A DNA stretch of 64,000 nt from Lucinisca nassula (taxonomy: Eukaryota; Mollusca; Bivalvia; Lucinida; Lucinidae), in assembly GCA_963580285.1 (NCBI GenBank), contig OY757011.1:115106766-115170765 (forward strand). Reading direction: 5' to 3'. The number at the start of each line of letters is the position of its first letter. Position 1 is the stretch's first letter. This document shows positions 34,115-44,185 of this stretch, piece after piece. Made by a program: the position numbers and the translations under genes. Under the pieces are notes generated by a model. It searched no databases and was not told the origin of the DNA. It saw nothing but the letters and a program-made list of their open reading frames with translations.

Positions 34115-34724
34115 CAGTGAAATCTGATAGTTCAAACACTGTTGACTTGTTTACAATGGCTGTTTCGAACTCTTTTTTTTTTTGGAGACCGTAGGAAAAT
34201 TTTCTATATCTGTAGATATTATGTTTTTATTTAATCTTGAAAATGCATGTTGTGTGTACTCATTAGAATCGCCTCAATGAGGCAGCGATTCCAATGAGTA
34301 AACACAACATATCTTTATTTATTTAAAACAAGTACACACAACATATCTTTATTTAAGGGGAATGGGAACACCTTCAGGGGAGGCAAGTCCTGCAAAAGTA
34401 TTTTTGTCTCCCATGTTAATAGGGGTCAACTCTTAAAAAAGAGAGCAAATTCCTTCCTTTATGAGTAGACCTCTTTTTCAGTGGGACAGGTTATAGAAAA
34501 GCAAACAGGAAGTCCCGAAAGTTGTCTCCCTTTGAAAAATGGTTGGAAAATCTGCCAGGTGTTCCCATTCCCCTTAAAACAAAATTTGCCCTCAATAAAA
34601 GAATCTGTATTCCTATTATGTCAAATGATCTGATGCTATGATTAACCCTCAGTGGCTGAAGCTACCCTTATCTAGAACAAATTTTTACAGCCTTTAACGT
34701 GTTTGAGCCATTTAAGTTACACTG
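34115..34724. mobile_element. Pogo-like MITE containing a nested TTAA MITE
   Basis: CAGTGAAATCTGATAGTTCA at the left, ..GCCATTTAAGTTACACTG at the right followed by TA. Internal hairpin GTGTGTACTCATTAGAATCG at about 34250-34308 as in 18400-18743. Interrupted by 34353-34577. Confidence 0.6.
34353..34577. mobile_element. TTAA-GGGGAATGG MITE, nested
   Basis: TTAA-GGGGAATGGGAACACC to GGTGTTCCCATTCCCC-TTAA: exact inverted ends and a TTAA on both sides. Internal hairpin around AGGAAAGAA-type sequence is shortened. Confidence 0.8.
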
Positions 34725-34730
34725 TATGGT

Positions 34731-35038
34731 CCCCGTCCATCTGGGCATCAAGAAATAGATTGGTATCCAAGGTGCTTCCAGGCACAGCTTAAAGCAGCTG
34801 CACATCAGCACTGGTAAACCACTTAGTACATGTAGGTCTAAGCCTGCCCAGGCAAGGTGGTGCAAGTCGGACCGTCCATGCATATAGACCCTTTTGAATT
34901 CATCGGGCGGCAGTGCTTGAGACGTCATTTCATCTCACTGTCGGGTAAAAGTCCCATGAAATTGGAAGCAACGTCTCCAAAATTACCTGAATTTGTATTG
35001 ACGGGGATGTTAAACCTCAATACAAATAAACAAACAAA
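34731..35038 (+). mobile_element. SINE-A, full length, plus strand
   Basis: CCCCGTCCATCTGGGCATCA to the tail CAATACAAATAAACAAACAA (35019-35038). Best example of the SINE-A tail in the window. Confidence 0.85.
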
Positions 35039-35040
35039 AT

Positions 35041-35560
35041 AGAGGTCCACTAGTTGAATCTGCTTAAAGGTTTTCCCTGCATAAGTCTATGTAAAATATG
35101 CAGGCCCCAGGGCGGGGCCATTTTTTGGCCCCAAGGCTTTACTTTAAACAATCTCGGTAGAGGTCCACTAGATGAAACTTCATACCAAAAATATATCAAA
35201 GACCTGGGCCTTCTGGTTTCAGACAAGAAGATTTTCAAAAGATTTCCTTATACAAGAGGGCCAAGATGGTCCTGTATCACTCACCTGTGACCAGAAGATC
35301 ATAAGCTATGCTTAAAAGAAGAAAAAAAGTGTGAACAAAGGCAAGACATGTTCCGTAACCCAACTGATTTAAATCAACTGGGTCAAATCAAAATTCTGAA
35401 TACATTCATCCAGTCCTCATCCGTAGTGCCATTAACAGTGACAGTTTCAAGATTCTAAAAAGCCTTGGAGCAGTTGTGTGACAATCGACAAAAGGATCCA
35501 GAAAACAACATTTTGACCTCTAATGACCCCCAGACATGCCCCCAGAGCAAAACTTTTGCA
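35041..35560 (+). repeat. H1-type satellite monomers and left-end fragment
   Basis: 35041-35255 holds about 1.3 units of the 166-bp satellite (AGAGGTCCACTAGATGAAAC). At 35256 ACAAGAGGGCCAAGATGG, the H1 left end, starts another truncated element (to about 35560, with CCCCCAGACATGCCCCCAGA). Confidence 0.6.
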
Positions 35561-35699
35561 CTTGGTATTATTTCTACTCTTTATTACTTTTATCTATCTA
35601 TCTTCTGATACTGTGTCGGTCACGTACATTTGACCATTACTGCAGGTGTATATTAAATACACTCCAAGTTTTGCAGGATGAAAGCCTACACAGTAATCA

Positions 35700-35895
35700 T
35701 GTAATTACGGTAGGGATCTTTAACCTGCACAGGGGATGGTTCTCCCTGCACAGGGGGCCTCCAGTTAACCTCCCGATCCGAAGGACGGTGCACTTTATGA
35801 CATTCATCCCTGCAAATGATGCCAATGGAGCGTGTTCGGACACCGAAATTTTATCGCCGCTGCCGGGGATCGAACCCGGGACCTCTAGCATCAGA
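35700..35895 (-). mobile_element. SINE-F (tRNA-derived), 5'-truncated
   Basis: AACCTGCACAGGGGATGGTT through GGGGATCGAACCCGGGACC (box B on minus) and CTCTAGCATCAGA. The rest of the tRNA-like head is missing; compare 36734-36930. Confidence 0.7.
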
Positions 35896-36047
35896 TTTTG
35901 ATTTGATATGCAATGTGACTTTTCAACGTGACCTTGGGCATTCTTGGGCCCCATCCACTGCCTGAGGGGGTGGGGGTCACATCTAAATTCTGAATACGTC
36001 CCTGTAGTCTTCAGCCATGGGGATATTGCCTATAGATGAAATTTAAG

Positions 36048-36325
36048 TTTGTTTGATTTCAACACTGTAAAGGTCATTTTGGAGACGTTGCTTCCAATTT
36101 TGTGGGGCTATTACCCGACATTGAGATGAAATGACATCTCAAGCCCTGTCGCCCAATGAAACCAATAAGGTTTATTAGTATGGACAGTCCGCCTTGCACC
36201 GCGATTCCTGGACAGGCTTAGATCCTCTAAGCGGTTTACCAGTACTTGTGTGCGGGCCGGATTCAGCTCTGCGTGGAAGCATCATGCAGCCCATATATTT
36301 CTTCAAGCCCCTATGGGCGGGGGCT
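36048..36325 (-). mobile_element. SINE-A, minus strand
   Basis: Flanked by the 15-bp duplication TAGATGAAATTTAAG (36033-36047 and 36326-36340). 3' part of the element is slightly shortened. Confidence 0.9.
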
Positions 36326-36504
36326 TAGATGAAATTTAAGATATTCCAGCTTAAACGTGTTAGAGCAATGGTGTGACATTACAGACAGACGGATGGAGGT
36401 GTGTTATTACATGAATGTTCTTGCTTTTTCTTCGAGAAGCCCGGGAATAATAATTACAAGAAGAGGAAGAGACAATATCTATCTATCTATCTGTCTATGG
36501 ATTC

Positions 36505-36733
36505 TTTACCCATTCAGTACCAGAAACCCCATAAGGGGTACCTTGGCAAACAGTGCAGGCCCAGATCAGATGCGGCAGAATGCGGCATCTGATCAGGGCC
36601 TCCACCGTTTGCTAAAAGTTCAGCCATTTTCCAAACAAATTTTGAAGAAAACACAACCTGACACCCCTAAATCTCAAAATGGACTCCTGCTATATATAAG
36701 GAGGGAGTTTCCATTTGGTACAATAAGGGTTAA
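36505..36733. mobile_element. TTAA MITE, CAGTACCAGAAACCCC family
   Basis: TTTACCCATTCAGTACC (left TTAA mutated) to GGTACAATAAGGGTTAA. Core GGCCCAGATCAGATGCGG and complement at 36555-36610. Directly abuts SINE-F. Confidence 0.7.
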
Positions 36734-36930
36734 CCTGCACAGTGGATGGTTCTCCCTGCACAGGGCCTCCAGTTAACGTACCGATGTGAAGGACGGAGCA
36801 CTTTATCACATTCATCCCTGAAAATGATGCCAATGGAGCATGTTCAGACACCAAAATTTTATCGCCGCTCCCGGGGATCGAACCCAGGACCTCTAGCATC
36901 AGAGGCAAGTGCATTAACCACTGAGCTATC
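36734..36930 (-). mobile_element. SINE-F (tRNA-derived), full copy
   Basis: On minus the head reads CCTGTGATAGCTCAGTGGTT (box A) and GGGTTCGATCCCC (box B), with a ~130-bp unrelated body ending ..CTGTGCAGGTTAA. Its head end merges with the left LTR of the mini-LTR element that follows. Confidence 0.75.
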
Positions 36931-37295
36931 ACAGGGGTGGAAAAAGAACATGACTTGACCGGGACTCGAACCCAGGGCCTCTCGCATAATGTGCGAACAC
37001 TACCGATTGAGCTACTGAGCCACATGGTCGACCTGTTACATTTTCCCCCTCCCTAATGAGATTCGTCCCAAATATCTAAGTTCTATCCAGTCTGGCCACG
37101 AGGCTTATTTTTCATACCCTTTCATGCCCTCAGACGCGGTGCTGGATAGTAGTGCTGGACCCCTATACTGGCCACCAAATGTCACAGGGGTAGAAAAAGA
37201 ATATGACTCAACCGGGACTCGAACCCTGGGCCTCTCGCATACCATGTGAACACTCTACCAACTGAGCTACTGAGCCACATGGTCGACCTGTTACA
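36927..37295 (-). mobile_element. TRIM-like mini-LTR element, copy A
   Basis: Two ~115-bp direct repeats (36927-37040 and 37180-37295) beginning T(G/A)TCACAGG and ending CCTGTTACA on plus, around a ~139-bp non-coding middle. On minus, the middle starts TTTGGTGGCC (primer-site-like TGG) and ends in GGGAGGGGGAAAA directly before the LTR, a polypurine tract. Each LTR holds a tRNA-like sequence with boxes A and B. Same family as 58013-58391. The left LTR has lost its TG and two internal bases; no clear target duplication. Confidence 0.7.
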
Positions 37296-37314
37296 ACGCT
37301 ATCTATCAATCATA

Positions 37315-37475
37315 AGTTACGAATTGACCAAAATTGGTAGGAGTTGACTTGGGGTTACAAGTTGACCAAAGAACAGGTACGAGTTGACCAAAATCTGGTA
37401 CGAGTTGACCAAAATCTGGTACGAGTTGACTTAGTAACGAGTTGACTGAGGTACGAGTTGACCAATTACCTTTGG
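37315..37475. repeat. ~22-bp minisatellite
   Basis: Seven or so imperfect units around TACGAGTTGACCAAAATCTG. Confidence 0.75.
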
Positions 37476-37498
37476 GGCATGTTCTCATAAGTGGGTGA

Positions 37499-37806
37499 TT
37501 TGTTTGATTTTGTTTGATTTGAGGTTTAACGTCCCCGTCAATACTGTAAAGGTCATTTTGGAGACGTTGCTTCCAATTTTGTGGGACTTTTACCCGACAT
37601 TGAGATGAAACGACATCTCAAGCCCTGTCGCCCAATGAAACCAATAGGGTTTATTAGCATGGACGGTCCGACTCGCACCGCGGTTCCTGGACAGGCTAAG
37701 ATCCTCTAAGCTTTTTACCAGTACTAGTGTACGGGCCGGATTCAGCTCTGCGTGGAAGCATCATGCAGCCCATATATTTCTTCAAGCCCCTATGGGCGGG
37801 GGCCGA
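37499..37806 (-). mobile_element. SINE-A, minus strand
   Basis: 13-bp duplication CATAAGTGGGTGA (37486-37498, 37807-37819). Full length, from TGATTTTGTTTGATTTGAGG to CCTATGGGCGGGGGCC. Confidence 0.9.
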
Positions 37807-37819
37807 CATAAGTGGGTGA

Positions 37820-38135
37820 ACGGACTTATGAGAGTGAACGGAATTATGAGAAAAGGCCATAATCCTAATGCGCAGAATTGGCTATGCGAGGACTGTACAT
37901 AATAAAACCAATTCGTATGACGGGTATTTGGAAACAGATTGGGTGGCTCCTATTTTATCTCCATTTCGAAGGAAGTATTTGACTTTCATTTACCAAGATA
38001 TTCCTCTTTTCCAGTGGCCATTTTAAGGTCACAAGATTATCACGTGACTATATTTTATGAACCCACATGTTCAGTAACAGTCCGTCGCCCGTCAAACAGC
38101 ATATAATTACGCTTGACACTACTTCATATACTGTC
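37820..38135. other. No gene recognised
   Basis: Nothing recognised. Confidence 0.35.
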
Positions 38136-39440
38136 GGTCCCCGCCCATCGGGGCTTGTAGAAATAGGGAGATGGGCTGCATGGAATCACGGACAAAATCC
38201 CCCGGACAAAACCCCCCCCTTCCCCCCTTTCTGTAAGGGCGGACAAAATCCACCCCCAGCATTTATTCAGGTGGACATTTAATCCCCCCTGGACAAAATC
38301 CCCCGGACATACCCCCCCCTCCCCTGCTGTTTATAAAGGACAATATCCCCCACGCTTCCACATGCACAATTACTTATTTTTGAAAATCAGGATTAGCTGC
38401 ACATAATCCTCGCGAGAGGGTGCTGCAGGATATATAGATAGATGTGTCATTTTGAAAACTGCAGATTCCAAATCATACTTAGTGGAATACTGTCATAGTT
38501 ATAGTGGAGGTCATGGAGTAAGTATTGCAAGTACAAAAGGTGACAGAACAGTGAAATCATCAATGAAACATTCTAACAATGAATGAGAACATTACAAATG
38601 AAACGAACACACAGTTCTTTAGTTATGGAAAAAGATTAAGTTCATTGAACTGACTTTATAATGTTTGTTCATTTATGATCATCACCTTCAATTTAGATCA
38701 TAAAGATTACAAAGAATCATCCCAATAATCAATCAGAATTTTCAAAAGTGATACATTATATCCTATCAACAAATTAATTCTTTAATTAGCTGCTAATCAA
38801 AGAAAATTAATTTGTTCCAGGACAATAAATTAGGAAATCTATTACTTTTCTGTGGGATTAGTAAAATCAAAGTGAAAAGGGCATACTGGTATTAACTTTT
38901 TGTAATTATACATGTGTGCTTTGGGGTTTTATGGACCTCTCACCCATTAGGATTATATCTGGCATGATCAACTAACCTACCCTAGTTCCAGGCACACATA
39001 GGTTCCTGATCTTAGATTCCTAATCTGTATTGATTCCTGATCATTGCCTTCACTTCTATTTAAGAACCTCTACCATTACGAAAACCGCCTGTTTAAATAT
39101 TTTGAAAATGTTATCTCCAAAGATTGACATATTCCAATAAAAGATTCCAATATTTTTCATATTTCTGCCCCAAAAAATAGATTGTGGGTAGTGGAAGGAT
39201 AATTAACTAGACTAATTTAGAGTATTGGTGATTTTCTCCGGGGGGGGGGGGGGGGAGGGGGGTCCGACCTTACATACAGCGAGGGGGATTTTGTCCGGGG
39301 GGATTTTGTCCGAGGGGGGTTTGTCGACCTTTACAAAAAGGGAGATTTTGTCCGGTGGGGGATTATGTCCGGGGGGGGGGGGGGGGGAGGACGGGGTTGT
39401 CCGGTTACCGGCTGCATGATGCTTCCACGCAGAGCTAAAA
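38136..39440 (+). mobile_element. SINE-A head, split by a hAT-like element
   Basis: CCCCGCCCATCGGGGCTTGT..GGGCTGCATG (38136-38182) continues at 39419 (ATGCTTCCACGCAGAGCTAA) after removal of 38183-39409 and one copy of the GGCTGCATG duplication. The SINE loses similarity after 39440. Confidence 0.75.
38183..39409. mobile_element. hAT-like non-autonomous element with GGACAAAATCCCCC arrays
   Basis: Inserted in SINE-A with a 9-bp flanking duplication GGCTGCATG (38174-38182 and 39410-39418), compatible with the 8-bp target of hAT elements. Imperfect termini share GGACAA. Both subterminal regions (38188-38350, 39230-39400) are arrays of GGACAAAATCCCCC in opposite orientation, with C/G homopolymer runs. 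The middle is AT-rich with no transposase. Confidence 0.65.
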
Positions 39441-39757
39441 CACTGCTGGGACTGGCAAAGACAGACAGGGACAGACAAGGACGGCACAAGGACTGACAAT
39501 GACGGATACGGACACTTAAAAAATTAGAATATAGTTTTAGTATTTTAACAAAACTATCTCAAAGATATTTTCACTGGGCCAGATATAAGCAACATACGCC
39601 AATACCGAAAGTGCGGTACAATGACTGCAAGGATACAAGGACACGACGAGCTGGTTGTGAAGTTTTGAGCATTAGTTTAATGTTTACGTTATAAACACTA
39701 TTTGCATATATTTTCTTGATCTGCATTTGGGTACGCATGGATGTTATTACATGGGCT
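39441..39757. other. No gene; GACAGACA-type simple repeat at its left
   Basis: Simple repeat near 39458-39515, then unremarkable sequence. Confidence 0.35.
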
Positions 39758-39962
39758 TGTTGGCCCCCGCCCTTCGGGGCTTGTGAAAAAAAATATGGCT
39801 GCATTATTCTTCCACGCAGAGCTGAGACTACGGGTAATTAAAATATTAAACTGCTAAGAGCTTCTAAGCCTTACCAGGAAAGTGGTGCGAGTCGGACCAT
39901 CCATGCATATAAACCCTTTCATTGGGCGAAGGGCTTGAGATGTCATCTGAAAGTCGGGTACA
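39758..39962 (+). mobile_element. SINE-A, 3'-truncated
   Basis: GGCCCCCGCCCTTCGGGGCT to TGTCATCTGAAAGTCGGGTA; body matches 34731-35038 with insertions; no tail. Confidence 0.75.
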
Positions 39963-40065
39963 TTACCAAAACACACCTATTGCAATATATTGGAAAATAT
40001 ACCACTACAAAATTTCAGACAAAAAAAAAACCCAAAAAACACGAAAGTTTCCATATTTATGCTCC

Positions 40066-40766
40066 AAATAAAGATTGCGGGAACACGTAAGAACCGCCTC
40101 GGCGAGGCGGTTGTAACAAGTATCCACAATCTATGTTTTTAAGCAAACATATATTATGAGTGCTCTTTAGAACTGCATCAGTGAGGTAGTTCTAAAGAGC
40201 ACCCACAATTTGTGTTTTTGCTTTCATGCATTAATTTTTTTTCTCTTTAAAACAGGCTCGATGAGGCGGTTCTAAGGAGTCCGCACGATCTAACAGGAGT
40301 CTGACATAGATTGTGTCGCTCTATAGAACCGCCTCAAAGAGGGGTTTCTAAGGAGCAATTAAACGACATGATTTAGGTGCTCTTTAGTCTGCCTCAAAGA
40401 GACGATTCTAAGGAGTATCCACAATCAAATGGTAGTCTAATATAGATTGTGGATGCTCTTAAGACTTCTTTCATATAACTAGTTTATTTATTTACCATAT
40501 TTCCTAGGAAAACATTTGAGATTTTCCTTATTTCTAGCGCAAACATAGGTTATTAATACTCTTTAGAACTACCTTATTGAGGCGGTTCTAAAGAGCACCA
40601 ACAATCTGTGTTATTTTGCTCTCAAATATACATTGTGGATGCTTTTTAAAACAACCTCATTAAGGCGGTTCTAAGGAGTACCCACAATCTAACAGGAGTC
40701 TGACATAGATTGTGGGTGCTCTTTACAACAGCCTCCTTGAGGTGGCCATAAGAAGTACCCATATCT
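40066..40766. repeat. Serial array of about eight hairpins
   Basis: Consecutive ~58-nt palindromes of the form GTGCTCTTTAGAACCGCCTC..GAGGCGGTTCTAAAGAGCAC followed by CCACAATCT, at about 40066, 40150, 40235, 40308, 40375, 40550, 40627 and 40705, plus a half copy near 40444. The same hairpin occurs singly in FB elements (945-1000, 51066-51120). Confidence 0.8.
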
Positions 40767-41096
40767 GTGTTTTTAACAGATATAAGCAAAAAATAATAAT
40801 AATAATAATAAAAAAAAGTAAAAAATAAAAATAAATAAATAAATGAAAATAAAATACCCCGTAAGCCCCAATTTTCTGGATATAATGTGGGGTCTAGAGG
40901 GATGCTTATTCTTCGGACTTATTATCCAGATGGAGCAATAACTTCCCATTAAGAATACTGTTCTTAAGCTGAAGAATTTGTTACCGTAGGGAGCAAATTC
41001 TTGCCTGATTAAATACTATAGGAAAATGCCACACACGACCAATCGTTCTTGAGAATTTGATATCTCTTAACGTAATTCTCCAAGGTGTGCGCATCT
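40767..41096. repeat. FB-type end remnant and AT-rich sequence
   Basis: An AATAAT/AAATAAAT low-complexity run (40790-40850), then AAGCCCCAATTTTCTGGATA.. and TGTGGGGTCTAGAGG as in other FB copies. No gene. Confidence 0.4.
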
Positions 41097-41468
41097 TTTC
41101 TTTCATTTTTGGCCCCAGAGCAATAATTTGAACAATCTTGGTAGAGGTCCACTAGCAGAAGCTTCAAACCAACTACATGCACCAAAGACCTGGCCCTCTG
41201 GTTTCAACAAAGAGGATTTTTAAAAAAAAAAAATCTTATATTTCTTTTTCGTTGTCATGGAAACCAGAATTCTGCATGGAATTGAATTCTTTTAACAACT
41301 TTGTGAGAAGACCACCCAAAGATAATTTCTGCCAAGTTTGGTCAGAATCTGTTCAGTGATTAAGAAATGTCTTTTAAAGAAATTGTGAACGGACGGACGT
41401 ACGGACGACGACGGACAATGGGTGATCATAATAGCTCCACAGGAGCCTTCGGCTCAGGTGAGCCAAAA
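41097..41468 (+). mobile_element. H1-family Helitron/HINE-like 3' part
   Basis: About one 166-bp satellite unit (41100-41235), the H1-like segment AAGTTTGGTCAGAATCTG, a GGACGGACGTACGGACGACG microsatellite (41391) and a terminal hairpin (GAGCC..GGCTC near 41445-41456). Left part missing. Confidence 0.65.
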
Positions 41469-41933
41469 TAGGAGTGACCCAACATATTTGTTACATATTT
41501 GAGGCATATCAACTCTTTGATGCGGTCACGAAAGGAAGGTTCCTTTCGCACTATAACTACACCGCCTAACTATGTTAGGTCAGAAGACGAATGTGATGAA
41601 TTAGTTTTAACTGTTATTCAGTAGGCAATGTGTTGGGTTAGGACCTCTTGGTTTGTCAAACGTGAAGTTATCACACCTTTCTTATCATCATTTGGCCATT
41701 ACCTCAGTTAGGTGGTTCGCTAAATTTAGAATTCAGCATAAAAGTCACTGGATGGATTCTTAAAACTATTTACAATCTGTTTACAGGGGTATACTAAAAC
41801 ATTGTGTGTACGTAATGAATACCTGCGAGTAATGGTCAAATGCGATCGATCGCAGTATAAGTAGATAGATGGATAGATAGCATACCACTGAGTCCCAATC
41901 TACACCATAGGGCTTTGAAAAATAGAAGTAAAA
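41469..41933. other. No gene recognised
   Basis: Nothing recognised; a short GATAGATA-like run near 41862-41880. Confidence 0.35.
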
Positions 41934-42071
41934 AGTAGAAGTAAAACAAAGATCAGGAATTGATACAATTAACTAACTCCACCCATAAAAGACACCAAAG
42001 GGAAAGAAATACAAACATTAAGCGACCAGACCATAATGGAAACCTAAACAAAGGAAGGCCATAAGGACAGT
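41934..42071 (-). repeat. 138-bp direct repeat bounding the RT relic (downstream copy)
   Basis: Matches 43630-43767 with one difference by eye, same orientation. A more diverged third copy is at about 43770-43880. Repeats of this kind in tandem at the 5' side and once at the 3' side resemble the pseudo-LTR layout of Penelope-like elements. Confidence 0.75.
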
Positions 42072-42511
42072 TACTTTCCCACAAAATGGCCATATGACCA
42101 TCCAAAATTAAAAGACACAAGTGATACACACAGTAAGTAACAAACAACAACATAAATAAATCGCCACAGAAGAGCCGCCTTGGAACGGTCAGTGGAAGAT
42201 TTCCACTGGGGGGCTTAAATCGATTTTACGTGGCCACAATCCTCGCCCTTACTTCCGTCGCGATTTAGACAAATAATTTGTTCAGTCCGCATGAAGGCCT
42301 CCTAACTCATCAGTGCAACATCTCCGTGAACACAAAAAATCAAAGAACCACAGAGGTGAGACAACGGTGAGGACTCGACAGCAAGAAACCACTGAAATGC
42401 TGGAGCAAAAGAAAACCAACAGTTAGACTCCGATGGGCCCGACCAGAGACAGAGCATCAGGCACCAACCAACATTACCTTGAATTAGATCTCTCTAATTC
42501 TCAATAAGCCT
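42072..42511 (-). other. 3' non-coding part of the RT relic
   Basis: Between the C-terminal coding end (42512) and the direct repeat; no frame or other repeat recognised. Confidence 0.4.
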
Positions 42512-43710
42512 TTACGTTGGAGCCGTCATAGAATCTGAGGCCTGACCCACCGGCGGGCAATTAAAGAGGGAAGCAAAGTTGCCAACCGTGATTGGGTTAA
42601 CTACCATGCATGCAGTCTGTCGTATAACATCCATGTTGTACCCAATCTTTTTATATCGAAGAATGATTTTACGAAATTGGGTGCTGAAGTCATTGCGGTT
42701 ATATATTTTTCTGAATTTATATACTAAGTCACCATAAAATTCGGGTTCCGATAGACCTTGTTGCAGAAGAGATTTAAGTCCATCAGAATGGCGTCTATAA
42801 AATTTTGAAAAGGCTTTGCGTAGTTTATGGTACCGATAACCCTGATTAAGGAGTTTAGCCGTTAATAATTTATTACGAGTGTTGAAGTCAGTTACATGAC
42901 TACACACTCTAGCAAATCGAATTAATTGCGAAATATAAACGCCATAGGATAGCGCACGAGGAACACCACCACCCAAAAAAGGGAAACCCACAACCCCAAA
43001 ACCAAAGCCCCCGCGTCCACCACAAACCCCGCACGAAACAAACCCACCCACAACAGACAGACGCAAATCCAAAAACGGGGCCTCGGCATCAGCAGAATTC
43101 GCCCCACCCAACCGAAGCCCTGGGGGGCAAATCCGACCGACCAAACCACTGAAACAGGCACCACCAACACCCAACAAACCACCCAAACACCAGAAGCGGA
43201 GCCAAAAGCCCCAACAACCCCAGATTGGTTATCAACGGAAAGCGACAACACGAAGCCCCCCCCCCCCCCACAACAACACAAGAACAGACCAGCCACAAGA
43301 GGCGCGCAATCCGCACCCACCGGAACACCCACAATCCGTCCAAACAATCCAGCACCGAATCTAATATAAATATTGTCAAGTAGAAAGGTGAGGGCATCAC
43401 ACACTCTCCGACATGACCAAAGTGTATAATTCTCATGCTCTTTAGAAGTGAAAAACGCATTTCCGACACCACACGCAAGACAGACAGAATCTTCTCCGTG
43501 AAAAGCCCATTCAATTAAATCATTAAGCTTTTCTTTTATAAGATTATGAGGAAGTGTAGTGTAAAGAGTGGAAAAATCGTAAGTAGACAGACCTGAAGCA
43601 CGAAAACGTCTGGACCCCAATTTATTTAAAGTAGAAGTAAAACAAAGATCAGGAATTGATACAATTAACTTACTCCACCCATAAAAGACACCAAAGGGAA
43701 AGAAATACAA
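42512..43710 (-). pseudogene. Reverse transcriptase relic, A-to-G hypermutated in the middle
   Basis: Two overlapping minus-strand frames (43710-42922, 43186-42512) form one interrupted RT. Conserved parts: STYDFSTLYTTLPHNLIKEK (about 43590-43530), VCDALTFLLDNIYIRFG (about 43400-43350), a motif B-like VPVGADCAPLVAGLFL, and a C-terminal region SYGVYISQLIRFARVCSHV (about 42945-42890). This RT type, with a usual YLDD motif, is common in mollusc genomes and may be Penelope-like; class is uncertain. Between about 43345 and 42945 nearly every Asp, Lys, Asn, Tyr and Glu expected is Gly or Cys and Ile/Met is Val, all explained by A-to-G on the coding strand; the catalytic Asp pair reads Gly-Gly. A frameshift lies near 43190. 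The open frame survives partly because A-to-G removes stop codons. Confidence 0.8.
42945..43345 (-). other. A-depleted tract (T-depleted on plus), hypermutation footprint
   Basis: By my count only about 15 T occur on the plus strand in 42961-43320 (about 4%), against 21 of 60 in 42841-42900. C runs such as 43256-43269 correspond to what should be Tyr-Glu-Arg-Asp codons. The change is strand-specific (A lost, G gained on the coding strand), has sharp edges and lies within one element. Confidence 0.8.
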
Positions 43711-43767
43711 ACATTAAGCGACCAGACCATAATGGAAACCTAAACAAAGGAAGGCCATAAGGACAGT
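43630..43767 (-). repeat. 138-bp direct repeat bounding the RT relic (upstream copy)
   Basis: See 41934-42071; the two differ at one position. It overlaps the 5' end of the RT reading. Confidence 0.75.
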
Positions 43768-44185
43768 GGACAATGGTCAGGAATCGATACAATTAACCCA
43801 CAGCTCCCACCAGAGACACCAAAAGGAAAGAAACACAAACATGAAACAACTAGACCCTAATGGAAACATCAATAGCCTCTGCAGTTTTGGAATCTACCAC
43901 AAAGCAGGGAAGACTATTCTACTGAGGAATAATTCTAGGGAACAAGGAATTGTTTAGGGCATCACTGTAGGCCTGGTACCTAGGATATTGACCGTTGTTT
44001 AATTTTATTGTCCTCGTTTGGGTTGAACTAGTCATGGGGGTCAAGTATTTATCTTCATTAAGAGACACTGCACCAGGACTGATCACGACGGGCCTCCAGC
44101 GATGGCCATTCCAGCTCACCAAAATTAAAAAGAGAAACGATCAAGAACTTATACAGTCAGATCCCAAAATCTTCCCACAATATCA
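43768..44185. other. Diverged repeat copy and unrecognised sequence
   Basis: 43770-43880 is a third, diverged copy of the 138-bp repeat; sequence similar to 44110-44160 (ATTAAAAAGAGAAACGATCA) recurs near 46957. No gene. Confidence 0.4.

Noticed and set aside
39212..39499. Proline-rich protein frame on minus
   Set aside because: It translates the GGACAAAATCCCCC arrays and G runs of the hAT-like element.
42512..43710. Long minus-strand frames taken as one or two intact genes
   Set aside because: They are a frameshifted RT relic; openness in the middle is explained by A-to-G loss of stop codons and the catalytic residues are gone.
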